21,755 bases of DNA. It comes from JBKPHS01 sp046729975. Its GTDB lineage: Bacteria; Actinomycetota; Thermoleophilia; Solirubrobacterales; Thermoleophilaceae. Location: positions 1 to 21,755 of the forward strand of contig JBKPHS010000151.1 in the NCBI GenBank assembly GCA_046729975.1, written 5' to 3'. A program made the position numbers and the translations under genes. How positions within the stretch are numbered: position 1 is the stretch's first letter; each line of letters opens with the position of its first letter. Under the pieces are notes generated by a model that worked only from the letters and a program-made list of their open reading frames with translations, had not been told where the DNA came from and ran no database searches. Shown piece by piece: positions 12,803 to 21,755 of the stretch.

Positions 12803-13708
12803 ATGAGCGCATTGCAAGACCTTCAGAGCGCGATCCAGGGAGCGGCCGAACGAGTCGGCCCCGCCGTGGTCGGGCTCGGCCGCGGCTGGGGCCGCGGCTC
12901 CGGCGTTCTCGTAGAGGGCGGCAACGTCCTGACGAACGCCCACAACCTCCGCTCCGACGAGGTCACGGTCACCTTCGCCGACGGCCGCCGCGAGACCGGC
13001 CGCGTCGCGGGCGTCGACACGGCCCTCGATCTGGCGGTCATCTCCGTCGACGCGGGTGATGCTCCCGCCGTCGAGTGGAACCCGGCGGAGCCGCCGGCGA
13101 TCGGCACGGCCGTCGTGGCGCTCGCCAACCCGGGCGGTCGCGGCCTGCGCGCGACGCTGGGCTTCGTGTCCGCGTCGGACCGCAGCTTCCGCGGGCCTCG
13201 CGGCCGCCGCATCAGGGGTGCGATCGAGCACACGGCTCCGCTGCCGCGTGGATCGTCGGGCGGTCCCCTCGTCGACGCCGAAGGCCGGCTGCTCGGCCTG
13301 AACACCGTCCGCCTCGAAGGCGGGTTGATCATGGCGATCGCGGCCGACCGTAATGTCGCCGATCGCGTGGCGCTGCTCGCCCGGGGGGAAGCGCCCGCCG
13401 CCCCACGGCTCGGCGTGGCCGTGGCGCCGCCGCGCGTGGCGCGCCGGATGCGCCGCGCCGTCGGTCTCCCGGAGCGCGACGGGCTGCTCGTCCGCGGCGT
13501 GGAGGACGACAGCGCGGCCGATCGCGCCGGCATCGAACGGGGCGATCTGCTGGTCGCCGCCGGCGAGCGCGAGCTCGACGGGATCGACGCGCTCTACTCC
13601 GCCCTCGATGAGGCCGCCGCTGGCGGCGCGCTGACGCTCACCCTCCTGCGTGGCACCGAGGAGCGCGAGCTCGACGTGCAGCTCGACGGAGCCGGAGGCT
13701 CGTCTTGA
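12803..13708 (+). CDS. HtrA-like (trypsin-fold) serine protease with PDZ domain, no signal peptide
   Basis: A 301-residue S1C-type protease. The trypsin-like domain (about 20-195) has the triad His47 (NVLTNAH), Asp76 (TALDLAVI) and Ser152 (RGSSGGPL). The usual GNSGGP reads GSSGGP, replacing the conserved Asn before the nucleophile. A PDZ domain follows at about 200-295 (LGVAVAPP, VEDDSAADRAGIERGDLLVAAG). Unlike ordinary HtrA/DegP/DegQ, it has neither a signal peptide nor an N-terminal membrane helix: it begins MSALQDLQSAIQGAAERVGP, so a cytosolic location is inferred. ATG 12803 is preceded by AAGGA at 12790-12794. It is divergent from an HxlR regulator and overlaps the next protease gene as TTGA. 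Confidence 0.88.
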   Translation: MSALQDLQSAIQGAAERVGPAVVGLGRGWGRGSGVLVEGGNVLTNAHNLRSDEVTVTFADGRRETGRVAGVDTALDLAVISVDAGDAPAVEWNPAEPPAIGTAVVALANPGGRGLRATLGFVSASDRSFRGPRGRRIRGAIEHTAPLPRGSSGGPLVDAEGRLLGLNTVRLEGGLIMAIAADRNVADRVALLARGEAPAAPRLGVAVAPPRVARRMRRAVGLPERDGLLVRGVEDDSAADRAGIERGDLLVAAGERELDGIDALYSALDEAAAGGALTLTLLRGTEERELDVQLDGAGGSS

Positions 13709-14691
13709 CGCCGCGCGCGGAGGAGCGGGTGGAAGCCGAGGCGCTCGACGCCTACTCGCGCACCGTCTCGGGCGTTGCCGAGCGGCTCGCGCCGTCGGTC
13801 GCGAACCTGCGCGTGTCGCGGCGCAGCCGCGGCGGCTACGTGCCGGCAGGCGCCGGCAGCGGAGTCGTCCTGACACCCGACGGCTTCATGCTGACGTCGG
13901 CGCACGTCGTAGAAGGGGGCGGGCGTCGTGGTCGTGCCGCCTTCACGGACGGCCGCGAGTTCCGCTTCGAGGTCGTGGGCAGCGATCCCTTCTCGGACCT
14001 GGCGCTGCTGAGGGCCGATGGCGCCGATCTCGTGCCCGCCGAGCTCGGCGATGCCGAGGCGCTGCGCGTCGGCCAGCTCGTCATTGCCATCGGCAACCCG
14101 CACGGCTTCGCCGGCTCTGTGACGGCCGGCGTGGTCTCCGCGCTCGGCCGCTCCCTGCCGGCACGCGCCGGCAGGAACGTCCGCATCATCGACAACGTGA
14201 TCCAGACCGACGCCGCGCTCAACCCCGGCAATTCGGGCGGCGCGCTCGTCGACAGCCTCGGCCACGTGGTCGGCGTGAACACGGCGGTCGCGGGCATCGG
14301 GCTCGGCCTCGCCGTGCCCATCAACGAGGCGACTCGCAAGGTGATCGCCTCGCTCATGACCGAGGGGCGCGTGCGGCGTGCCTACCTCGGCATCGCGGGC
14401 GGCCCACGGCCTCTGCCGCCCTACGGCCGCCGGCTGTTCGGCGATGGTGACTGCGTAGAGGTGATCGAGGTCGTGCCGGGCAGCCCTGCCGACCGGGCCG
14501 GGTTGCGCGCCGAGGACCTCATCGTCGAGCTCGGGGGCAGGCGCATCACGGCCGTCGACGATATCCAGCGGTTGATGGTGGCGGACCTGATCGGAGCCCC
14601 GGTCCGGGCGAGGATCCTGCGCGGCGGCGAGTCGCTCGAGGTGGAGCTCGTTCCGAGCGAGCTCTCGACCGATGAAAGGTCGAGGAGATGA
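13705..14691 (+). CDS. second HtrA-like serine protease with PDZ domain, no signal peptide
   Basis: A 328-residue paralogue of the preceding gene, closer to the canonical HtrA pattern. The triad is His67 (FMLTSAHVVEGG), Asp98 (SDLALL) and Ser177 (LNPGNSGGALVD), with the standard sequence IQTDAALNPGNSGG. The PDZ domain is at about 225-316 (AYLGIAGG, VVPGSPADRAGLRAEDLIVELGG). There is no signal peptide or membrane helix; the N terminus is charged (MTPRAEERVEAEALDAYSR). The start is TTG 13705 inside the preceding stop (TTGA), implying translational coupling; GTG 13729 is an alternative. Two linked proteases differing at the active-site Asn suggest divided roles, such as hetero-oligomers or different substrates, but this is inference. 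Confidence 0.9.
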   Translation: MTPRAEERVEAEALDAYSRTVSGVAERLAPSVANLRVSRRSRGGYVPAGAGSGVVLTPDGFMLTSAHVVEGGGRRGRAAFTDGREFRFEVVGSDPFSDLALLRADGADLVPAELGDAEALRVGQLVIAIGNPHGFAGSVTAGVVSALGRSLPARAGRNVRIIDNVIQTDAALNPGNSGGALVDSLGHVVGVNTAVAGIGLGLAVPINEATRKVIASLMTEGRVRRAYLGIAGGPRPLPPYGRRLFGDGDCVEVIEVVPGSPADRAGLRAEDLIVELGGRRITAVDDIQRLMVADLIGAPVRARILRGGESLEVELVPSELSTDERSRR

Positions 14692-14972
14692 CCGAGCAGC
14701 GCGCACAGGCATACGGGCGCGTCATGAGGACGCTGGCCGACATGGGACCGACGAAGCTCCTACCGCGCGAGCAGGAGCTGCTGCGTGAGGCAGCCGACGC
14801 GATGCTCTTCTGCGACGACCCCGCCGACGTGGCGGTCTTGGAGGCGGCTCGCGACGCAGAGCTGCTCGTCCAGCACCTCGTGGAGTGCGAGCGCTGGGAC
14901 GCGGAGCGCGCCGAGCAGCTCGCGCGCGACGTGAGCGCCTGCGGCCCGGAGCGCATCGCCACTCCTTGTTAA
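14688..14972 (+). CDS. 94-residue protein of unknown function, third gene of the protease operon
   Basis: A soluble protein predicted to be mostly helical, with a tract KLLPREQELLREAADAMLFC at 23-42, then DDPADVAVLEAARDAEL, and VECERWDAERAEQLARDV near the end. It has four cysteines (42, 67, 84, 94), one of them terminal. No family is recognised; the helical layout and position could suit a protease adaptor or partner, but nothing in the sequence proves it. ATG 14688 overlaps the upstream protease stop (ATGA), so it is part of the same translation unit. Its TAA stop falls in the left arm of a perfect palindrome. Confidence 0.78.
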   Translation: MTEQRAQAYGRVMRTLADMGPTKLLPREQELLREAADAMLFCDDPADVAVLEAARDAELLVQHLVECERWDAERAEQLARDVSACGPERIATPC

Positions 14973-14989
14973 GGGGTCTGACCCCTTAA
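14969..14989. repeat. perfect 8-bp-arm palindrome, TTAAGGGG-TCTGA-CCCCTTAA
   Basis: The arms TTAAGGGG and CCCCTTAA flank a 5-nt TCTGA centre; the left arm contains the stop codon of the 94-residue gene (14970-14972). As RNA it would form a strong hairpin between the protease operon and mfd, and it may act as a terminator or an mRNA 3' stabiliser. Short GGGGTC/GACCCC palindromes flanked by TTAA also look like dispersed REP-type elements, but only one copy is in this window. Confidence 0.7.
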
Positions 14990-14997
14990 TGCTGCTC

Positions 14998-15024
14998 TTG
15001 CCGGCTAGGCGCCGCTCCTAGAAT
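14998..15024 (+). promoter_or_regulatory. candidate mfd promoter
   Basis: TTGCCG (14998-15003) and TAGAAT (15019-15024) are separated by 15 bp. The predicted start point near 15031 gives a leader of about 35-40 nt before mfd. No strong ribosome-binding site is visible in the leader. Confidence 0.45.
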
Positions 15025-15065
15025 CGAATGGAGCGCCGCGCGGAGCGACCGCGTGGCCTTTCGCC

Positions 15066-18426
<3,361 letters not shown>

Positions 18427-18437
<11 letters not shown>

Positions 18438-18454
18438 CGCGCACGGGAGGGTGA
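18427..18454 (+). repeat. 11-bp direct repeat at the end of mfd
   Basis: CGGGAGGGTGA occurs at 18427-18437, including the mfd TGA stop, and again at 18444-18454, a 17-bp period. The second copy supplies a GGGAGG Shine-Dalgarno-like string before ATG 18461. It looks like a short local duplication. Confidence 0.7.
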
Positions 18455-18462
18455 GCTACCAT
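18434..18462 (+). promoter_or_regulatory. candidate promoter of the PPIase lipoprotein gene
   Basis: GTGACG (18434-18439) and TACCAT (18457-18462) are separated by 17 bp, each matching the sigma-70-type consensus at four of six positions. Transcription would start near 18469, leaving a leader of about 95 nt with two hairpins. The -10 overlaps a possible small-ORF start codon, so both readings cannot hold for the same transcript. Confidence 0.38.
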
Positions 18463-18517
18463 GCTCCGTTCCCGCGCCCGGCGGGCGCGCGCGGGCCTGC
18501 TCGCAACACAGGCTTAA
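18461..18517 (+). CDS. possible 18-residue Arg-rich leader peptide
   Basis: ATG 18461 opens an 18-codon frame reading MLRSRARRARAGLLATQA and ending at TAA 18515-18517. A GGGAGG string 10 nt upstream could act as its ribosome-binding site. The frame spans the first hairpin and stops in the left arm of the second, the arrangement expected of a translational attenuator. Short frames arise easily by chance in GC-rich DNA, so the confidence is low. Confidence 0.22.
   Translation: MLRSRARRARAGLLATQA
18473..18489 (+). terminator. GC-only hairpin after mfd
   Basis: CGCGCCC (18473-18479) pairs with GGGCGCG (18483-18489) around a GGC loop, a 7-bp all-GC stem 35 nt after the mfd stop. There is no T-run, so it would be a weak or factor-assisted terminator, or a structured leader element of the following gene. 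Confidence 0.4.
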
Positions 18518-18541
18518 TGGCCTGCTTTAGGCCCCGTTAAG
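18513..18541 (+). promoter_or_regulatory. second leader hairpin before the PPIase lipoprotein gene
   Basis: CTTAA (18513-18517) pairs with TTAAG (18537-18541), and GGCC (18519-18522) pairs with GGCC (18530-18533) around the loop TGCTTTA, with an unequal internal loop between the two helices. The stem ends 24 nt before ATG 18566. Like the element at 14969 it is flanked by TTAA. Confidence 0.35.
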
Positions 18542-18565
18542 GCTGCACCCATAGACAACTTGCAC

Positions 18566-19780
18566 ATGGTCACAAGCTCGCGGATTGCCACGCTCATCGC
18601 CCTTCCCGCCGCGGTCTTCGCCATCGCTGGCTGCGGCAACGACGTCCCGGCGAGCGGTGTCGCCAAGGTCGGCGACACGGTGATCACCAAGACCAACTTC
18701 ACCCACTGGCTGGGTGCGGCCGCGAAGGGCCAGCAGGCGCAGGGCACGACCGGAGCCACGGCCGTTCCCGACCCGCCCGACTTCCAGAAATGCGTGGCCA
18801 CGAAGGAGAAGCAGCCGGCGCCGAAGGGCGGCAAGAAGCCGAGTCGCGACCAGCTCAAGAAGCAGTGCAAGCAGGAGTACGACGCGCTCAAGCAGCAGGT
18901 GATGCAGTTCCTGGTGTCGGCCGAGTGGATCGAGCAGGAGGCCGACAAGCGCGACATAAAGGTCTCCGACGCCGAGGTCCGCAAGCAGTTCGAAGACCAG
19001 AAGAAGCAGTCCTTCCCGAGCGACAAGGACTACCAGAAGTTCCTCCAGACCTCGGGCATGACCGAGGCCGACCTGCTCTTCCGCGTCAGGCTCGACGTCC
19101 TCTCCAACAAGGTTCGGCAGGAGGTCATCGAGGGCAAGGGCAAGGTCACCGACGCTGACATCCGGCAGTACTACGACAAGAACAAGCAGCGTTTCTCGCA
19201 GCCCGAGCGGCGCGACCTCGCCGTCGTGCTGACCAAGGGCAAGGCGAAGGCCGACCAGGCCAAGCAGGCGCTCGAGAACGGGCAGAGCTTCAAGCAGGTC
19301 GCCAAGCGATTCTCGATCGACGAGGCGTCCAAGAACCAGGGTGGCAAGCTGCCCGGCGTGGCCAAGGGACAGCAGGAGAAGGCGCTCGACGCCGCGATCT
19401 TCAAGGCGAGGAAGGGGCAGCTCAGCGGGCCCGTGAAGACCCAGTTCGGCTACTACGTCTTCAAGGTCACGAAGGTCACGCCGGCCTCGCAGCAGTCCTT
19501 CGACCAGTCCAAGGAGACGATCCGCAACCTGCTCCGCTCTCAGCGCGAGCAGAAGGCGCTTGACGACTTCGTCAAGGACTTCCGCAAGGACTACAAGGCC
19601 GACACGAAGTGCGCGGACGACTACGTGATCGAGGACTGCGACAACGCGCCCGAGCCGAAGAAGGACGAGGGTCCGGCATCGGGGGGCAGCCCGCAGGGCA
19701 CTCCGCAGCAGGGCCAGGGCGGCCAGCCGGGCCAAGGCGGCCAGCCGGTCCAGCCTCAGCCGCAACCGCAGCAGCCGTAG
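18566..19780 (+). CDS. SurA/PrsA-like peptidyl-prolyl isomerase lipoprotein (PpiC domain)
   Basis: An extracytoplasmic foldase that probably assists folding of exported proteins at the membrane surface. The N terminus is a lipoprotein signal: a short basic start, a hydrophobic stretch ATLIALPAAVFAIAGC and a lipobox with Cys23 (counting from ATG 18566). A SurA_N-like helical region spans about 30-200, followed by a parvulin (PpiC) domain at about 205-300 ending QFGYYVFKVTKV, and a helical return segment. The tail is low-complexity Gly/Gln/Pro (GGQPGQGGQPVQPQ type), probably a flexible spacer. TTG 18560 would add two residues; neither start has a clear ribosome-binding site. The gene lies between mfd and mazG with a hairpin-containing leader. 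Confidence 0.9.
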   Translation: MVTSSRIATLIALPAAVFAIAGCGNDVPASGVAKVGDTVITKTNFTHWLGAAAKGQQAQGTTGATAVPDPPDFQKCVATKEKQPAPKGGKKPSRDQLKKQCKQEYDALKQQVMQFLVSAEWIEQEADKRDIKVSDAEVRKQFEDQKKQSFPSDKDYQKFLQTSGMTEADLLFRVRLDVLSNKVRQEVIEGKGKVTDADIRQYYDKNKQRFSQPERRDLAVVLTKGKAKADQAKQALENGQSFKQVAKRFSIDEASKNQGGKLPGVAKGQQEKALDAAIFKARKGQLSGPVKTQFGYYVFKVTKVTPASQQSFDQSKETIRNLLRSQREQKALDDFVKDFRKDYKADTKCADDYVIEDCDNAPEPKKDEGPASGGSPQGTPQQGQGGQPGQGGQPVQPQPQPQQP

Positions 19781-19783
19781 CTA

Positions 19784-20482
19784 GTGCCTGAGCCCGCCGA
19801 GGGCACCGCGGCCGCGCTCATCCGCCTGGACGAGACCACTAGGCGGCTGCGGCGGGAATGCCCCTGGGACCGTGAGCAGGACGAGCGCTCGATCGTGCCG
19901 CACACCGTGGAGGAGGCGTACGAGCTCGCGGACGCGGCCGAAGCCGGCGACGACGCGAAGCTCCTCGACGAGCTCGGCGACGTCCTGTTCCAGGTCTACT
20001 TCCTTGCGCTGCTGCTAGAGGAGCGTGGCCGGGGCGACCTCGCCGCGGTCGCCGAGCACTGCCGGCGCAAGCTCGAGCGCCGGCACCCGCACATCTTCGG
20101 CGAGGTCGAGGTGGCCGGCGCGGACGAGGTGCTGCGCAACTGGGACACCATCAAGCGCGAGCAGGAGTCGGGCGGCAGCCTCTTCGGGGACCTGCCGGAG
20201 ACGCTGCCGGCGACTCTGTACGCACGCAAGGCGCTCCGCCGCGCCGCCTCGGCGGGGCACGCCGAGCTCACGGTAGAGGAGCTCGCCGGAGAGCTCGAGC
20301 GCGAGGCAAGACGGCTGACCGAGCCAGAAAGCCGCGAAGAGGCGTTCGACGCCGCGGGCGATCTCCTGCTGGTGGCGGTCGAGCTCGCCAGGCGCGCGGG
20401 CTCGGACCCGGAGCTGGCGCTGCGCTCGGCGGCCAACCGGTTCATGTCGAGCACGGAGGAGTCGGAGAGATCAGGTGAGTGA
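19784..20482 (+). CDS. mazG: MazG-type nucleoside triphosphate pyrophosphohydrolase
   Basis: MazG hydrolyses NTPs and dNTPs to monophosphates and PPi, cleaning damaged nucleotides and influencing alarmone levels in E. coli. The first MazG domain is intact: LRRECPWDREQDERSIVPHTVEEAYEL with the Mg-binding ExxE...ExxD pattern (EEAYELADA, then LDELGDVLFQVYF), and HPHIFGEVEV. The second half (about 140-225; GDLLLVAVELARRAGSDPELALRSAANRF) keeps the domain outline but lacks the full metal-binding set, as is common. The total of 232 residues is a little shorter than E. coli MazG (263). GTG 19784 follows the lipoprotein stop by 3 nt with no clear ribosome-binding site, implying coupling. It overlaps eno by 8 nt, so mazG-eno is an operon. 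Confidence 0.93.
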   Translation: MPEPAEGTAAALIRLDETTRRLRRECPWDREQDERSIVPHTVEEAYELADAAEAGDDAKLLDELGDVLFQVYFLALLLEERGRGDLAAVAEHCRRKLERRHPHIFGEVEVAGADEVLRNWDTIKREQESGGSLFGDLPETLPATLYARKALRRAASAGHAELTVEELAGELEREARRLTEPESREEAFDAAGDLLLVAVELARRAGSDPELALRSAANRFMSSTEESERSGE

Positions 20483-21749
20483 GGTCGGGCAGGTGCACGC
20501 CCGCCAGGTGTTCGACAGCCGAGGCAACCCCACCGTGGAGGTCGAGGTGGCGCTCGAGTCCGGTGCCTCCGGGCGCGCGGCGGTGCCCTCCGGCGCCTCC
20601 ACGGGGGCGTTCGAGGCCGTGGAGCTTCGCGATGGCGGCGAGGCCTTCGACGGCAAGGGCGTGACCCGGGCGGTCGCGAACGTGAACGGCGAGCTCGCGG
20701 ACGCGGTGACGGGGATCGACGGCGAGGACCAGGCCCGGCTCGACCGCGCGATGATCGAGCTCGACGGGACGCCGAACAAGGCTCGTCTCGGCGCCAACGC
20801 GATCCTCGGGGTGTCGCTGGCAGCGGCCAAGGCCGCGGCCGCCGAGGAGGGCATGCCGCTCTGGCGCTACCTCGGCGGCGAGGCGGCGCACGTGCTGCCG
20901 GTGCCGTTGATGAACGTGCTGAACGGCGGCGCTCACGCCGACAACAAGGTCGACTTCCAGGAGTTCATGATCGTGCCGGTGGGGGCGCCGAGCTTCGGCG
21001 ATGCGATGCGAATGGGCGTCGAGGTCTTCCACGCTCTCAAGCGAACGCTCCACGACCAGGGGCTCTCCACGGCCGGCGGCGACGAGGGCGGCTTCGCGCC
21101 CGACCTCGACTCGAACGAAGCGGCGCTCGAGGCGCTGGTCGGCGGGATCGAGGCGGCGGGCTACCGGCCCGACGCCGATGTCGCGATCGCCCTCGACCCC
21201 GCGACCAGCGAGCTGTACGAGAACGGCTCGTACCGGCTCGAGCACGAGGATCGCGCGCTCAGCCCGGACGAGCTGGCCGGCTACTGGGCCAGCGCCTGCG
21301 ACCGCTTCCCGATCGTCTCGATCGAGGATGGCATGGACGAGGAGGACTGGGACGGCTGGAAGACGCTGACCGGGCGCCTGGGCGAGCGCGTCCAGCTCGT
21401 GGGCGACGACCGCTTCGTGACCAACGTCGAGCGCCTGCGGCGCGGGATCGAGCTGGGCGTGGCGAACGCGATCCTGATCAAGGTCAATCAGATCGGCACC
21501 CTCACGGAGACCCTCGACGCCGTGCGAGCCGCGCGCGAGGCCGGCTACGGCGTGGTCATGTCGCACCGCTCCGGCGAGACGGAGGACACGACGATCGCGG
21601 ACCTCGCGGTCGCGACCGGCTGCGGCCAGATCAAGACCGGCGCCCCGTCCCGCTCGGACCGCGTGGCGAAGTACAACCAGCTCTTGCGGATCGAGGAGGC
21701 GCTGGGCTCCGACGCCACTTATCCGGGCAGGTCGGTCTTTCGCCGTTAG
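20475..21749 (+). CDS. eno: enolase
   Basis: Enolase interconverts 2-phosphoglycerate and phosphoenolpyruvate in glycolysis and gluconeogenesis. The 424-residue protein is complete. It has ARQVFDSRGNPTVEVEV near the start, GANAILGVSLA at 107-117, LMNVLNGGAHADNKVDFQEF at 145-164 (His154), GGDEGGFAPD at 201-210 (Glu204), metal ligands Asp241, Glu284 and Asp311, catalytic Lys336 in LIKVNQIGT, and MSHRSGETEDTTIADLAVA at 362-380. The first metal-ligand segment reads LDPATSELY where many enolases have DVAASEF, a conservative change. GTG 20475 is supported by GGAGAG (20464-20469) and by the first family motif starting a few residues in. It overlaps the mazG stop by 8 nt. Confidence 0.97.
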   Translation: MSEVGQVHARQVFDSRGNPTVEVEVALESGASGRAAVPSGASTGAFEAVELRDGGEAFDGKGVTRAVANVNGELADAVTGIDGEDQARLDRAMIELDGTPNKARLGANAILGVSLAAAKAAAAEEGMPLWRYLGGEAAHVLPVPLMNVLNGGAHADNKVDFQEFMIVPVGAPSFGDAMRMGVEVFHALKRTLHDQGLSTAGGDEGGFAPDLDSNEAALEALVGGIEAAGYRPDADVAIALDPATSELYENGSYRLEHEDRALSPDELAGYWASACDRFPIVSIEDGMDEEDWDGWKTLTGRLGERVQLVGDDRFVTNVERLRRGIELGVANAILIKVNQIGTLTETLDAVRAAREAGYGVVMSHRSGETEDTTIADLAVATGCGQIKTGAPSRSDRVAKYNQLLRIEEALGSDATYPGRSVFRR

Positions 21750-21755
21750 TGGGGC

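Noticed and set aside
18527..19765. Open frame of 412 codons opposite the PPIase lipoprotein gene
   Set aside because: It is Leu/Val-rich only because it is the complement of Lys/Gln/Asp-rich codons; the plus-strand protein has a lipobox and a PpiC domain.
20442..21566. Open frame of 374 codons opposite eno
   Set aside because: Shadow of enolase; no recognisable domain.

Overview
The window is 21.8 kb of very GC-rich, densely packed bacterial DNA with core housekeeping genes. GTG and TTG starts are common, stop/start overlaps of the ATGA, GTGA or TTGA type are frequent, and no T-rich intrinsic terminators are visible. Gene content and order (rsmA-ispE, then tRNA-Gln-glmU-prs ... rplY/ctc-pth ... 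mfd ... mazG-eno) point to an actinobacterium. A deep, high-GC lineage such as Thermoleophilia is my inference from overall style, not something the sequence proves.

Layout. (1) 1-2791: an apparent operon of the rsmA 3' end, ispE, a DedA-PAP2 fusion membrane protein and a small two-helix membrane protein, all overlapping. (2) 2798-4844: a PucR/CdaR-type regulator facing a short BKACE-family (DUF849) enzyme, their stop codons 4 bp apart. (3) 4867-6129: a cyclopropane-fatty-acid-synthase-family methyltransferase, divergent from the BKACE gene across a tiny promoter region. (4) 6174-9457: tRNA-Gln(TTG) on the minus strand, then glmU-prs, then a SnoaL-like protein and a small membrane protein. 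(5) 9468-10934: an ABC1/UbiB-family kinase-like protein on the minus strand. (6) 10956-12262: rplY/ctc and pth. (7) 12286-14989: an HxlR-type regulator divergent from two tandem HtrA-like serine proteases and a 94-residue unknown protein, closed by a perfect TTAA-flanked palindrome. (8) 15066-21749: mfd, a lipoprotein peptidyl-prolyl isomerase, mazG and eno.

How they work together. The backbone is translation and genome upkeep (rsmA, rplY, pth, mfd, mazG), precursor supply (ispE, glmU, prs) and glycolysis (eno). Accessory genes sit between backbone members: SnoaL/membrane pair/ABC1 between prs and rplY; HxlR/HtrA/HtrA/unknown between pth and mfd; the PPIase lipoprotein between mfd and mazG. 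Envelope themes recur: isoprenoid precursor synthesis beside a probable lipid-phosphate phosphatase/translocase, membrane lipid methylation, UDP-GlcNAc synthesis, and an extracytoplasmic foldase.

Regulation. Several starts lie 3-13 nt after a TANNNT-like -10 box, suggesting leaderless or near-leaderless transcripts. Two divergent gene pairs appear to be driven from overlapping -10 elements on opposite strands. I see no CRISPR array, insertion sequence, prophage or clear defence island. The most unusual unit is the HxlR-controlled pair of apparently cytosolic HtrA-like proteases, but I cannot claim a wholly new system.
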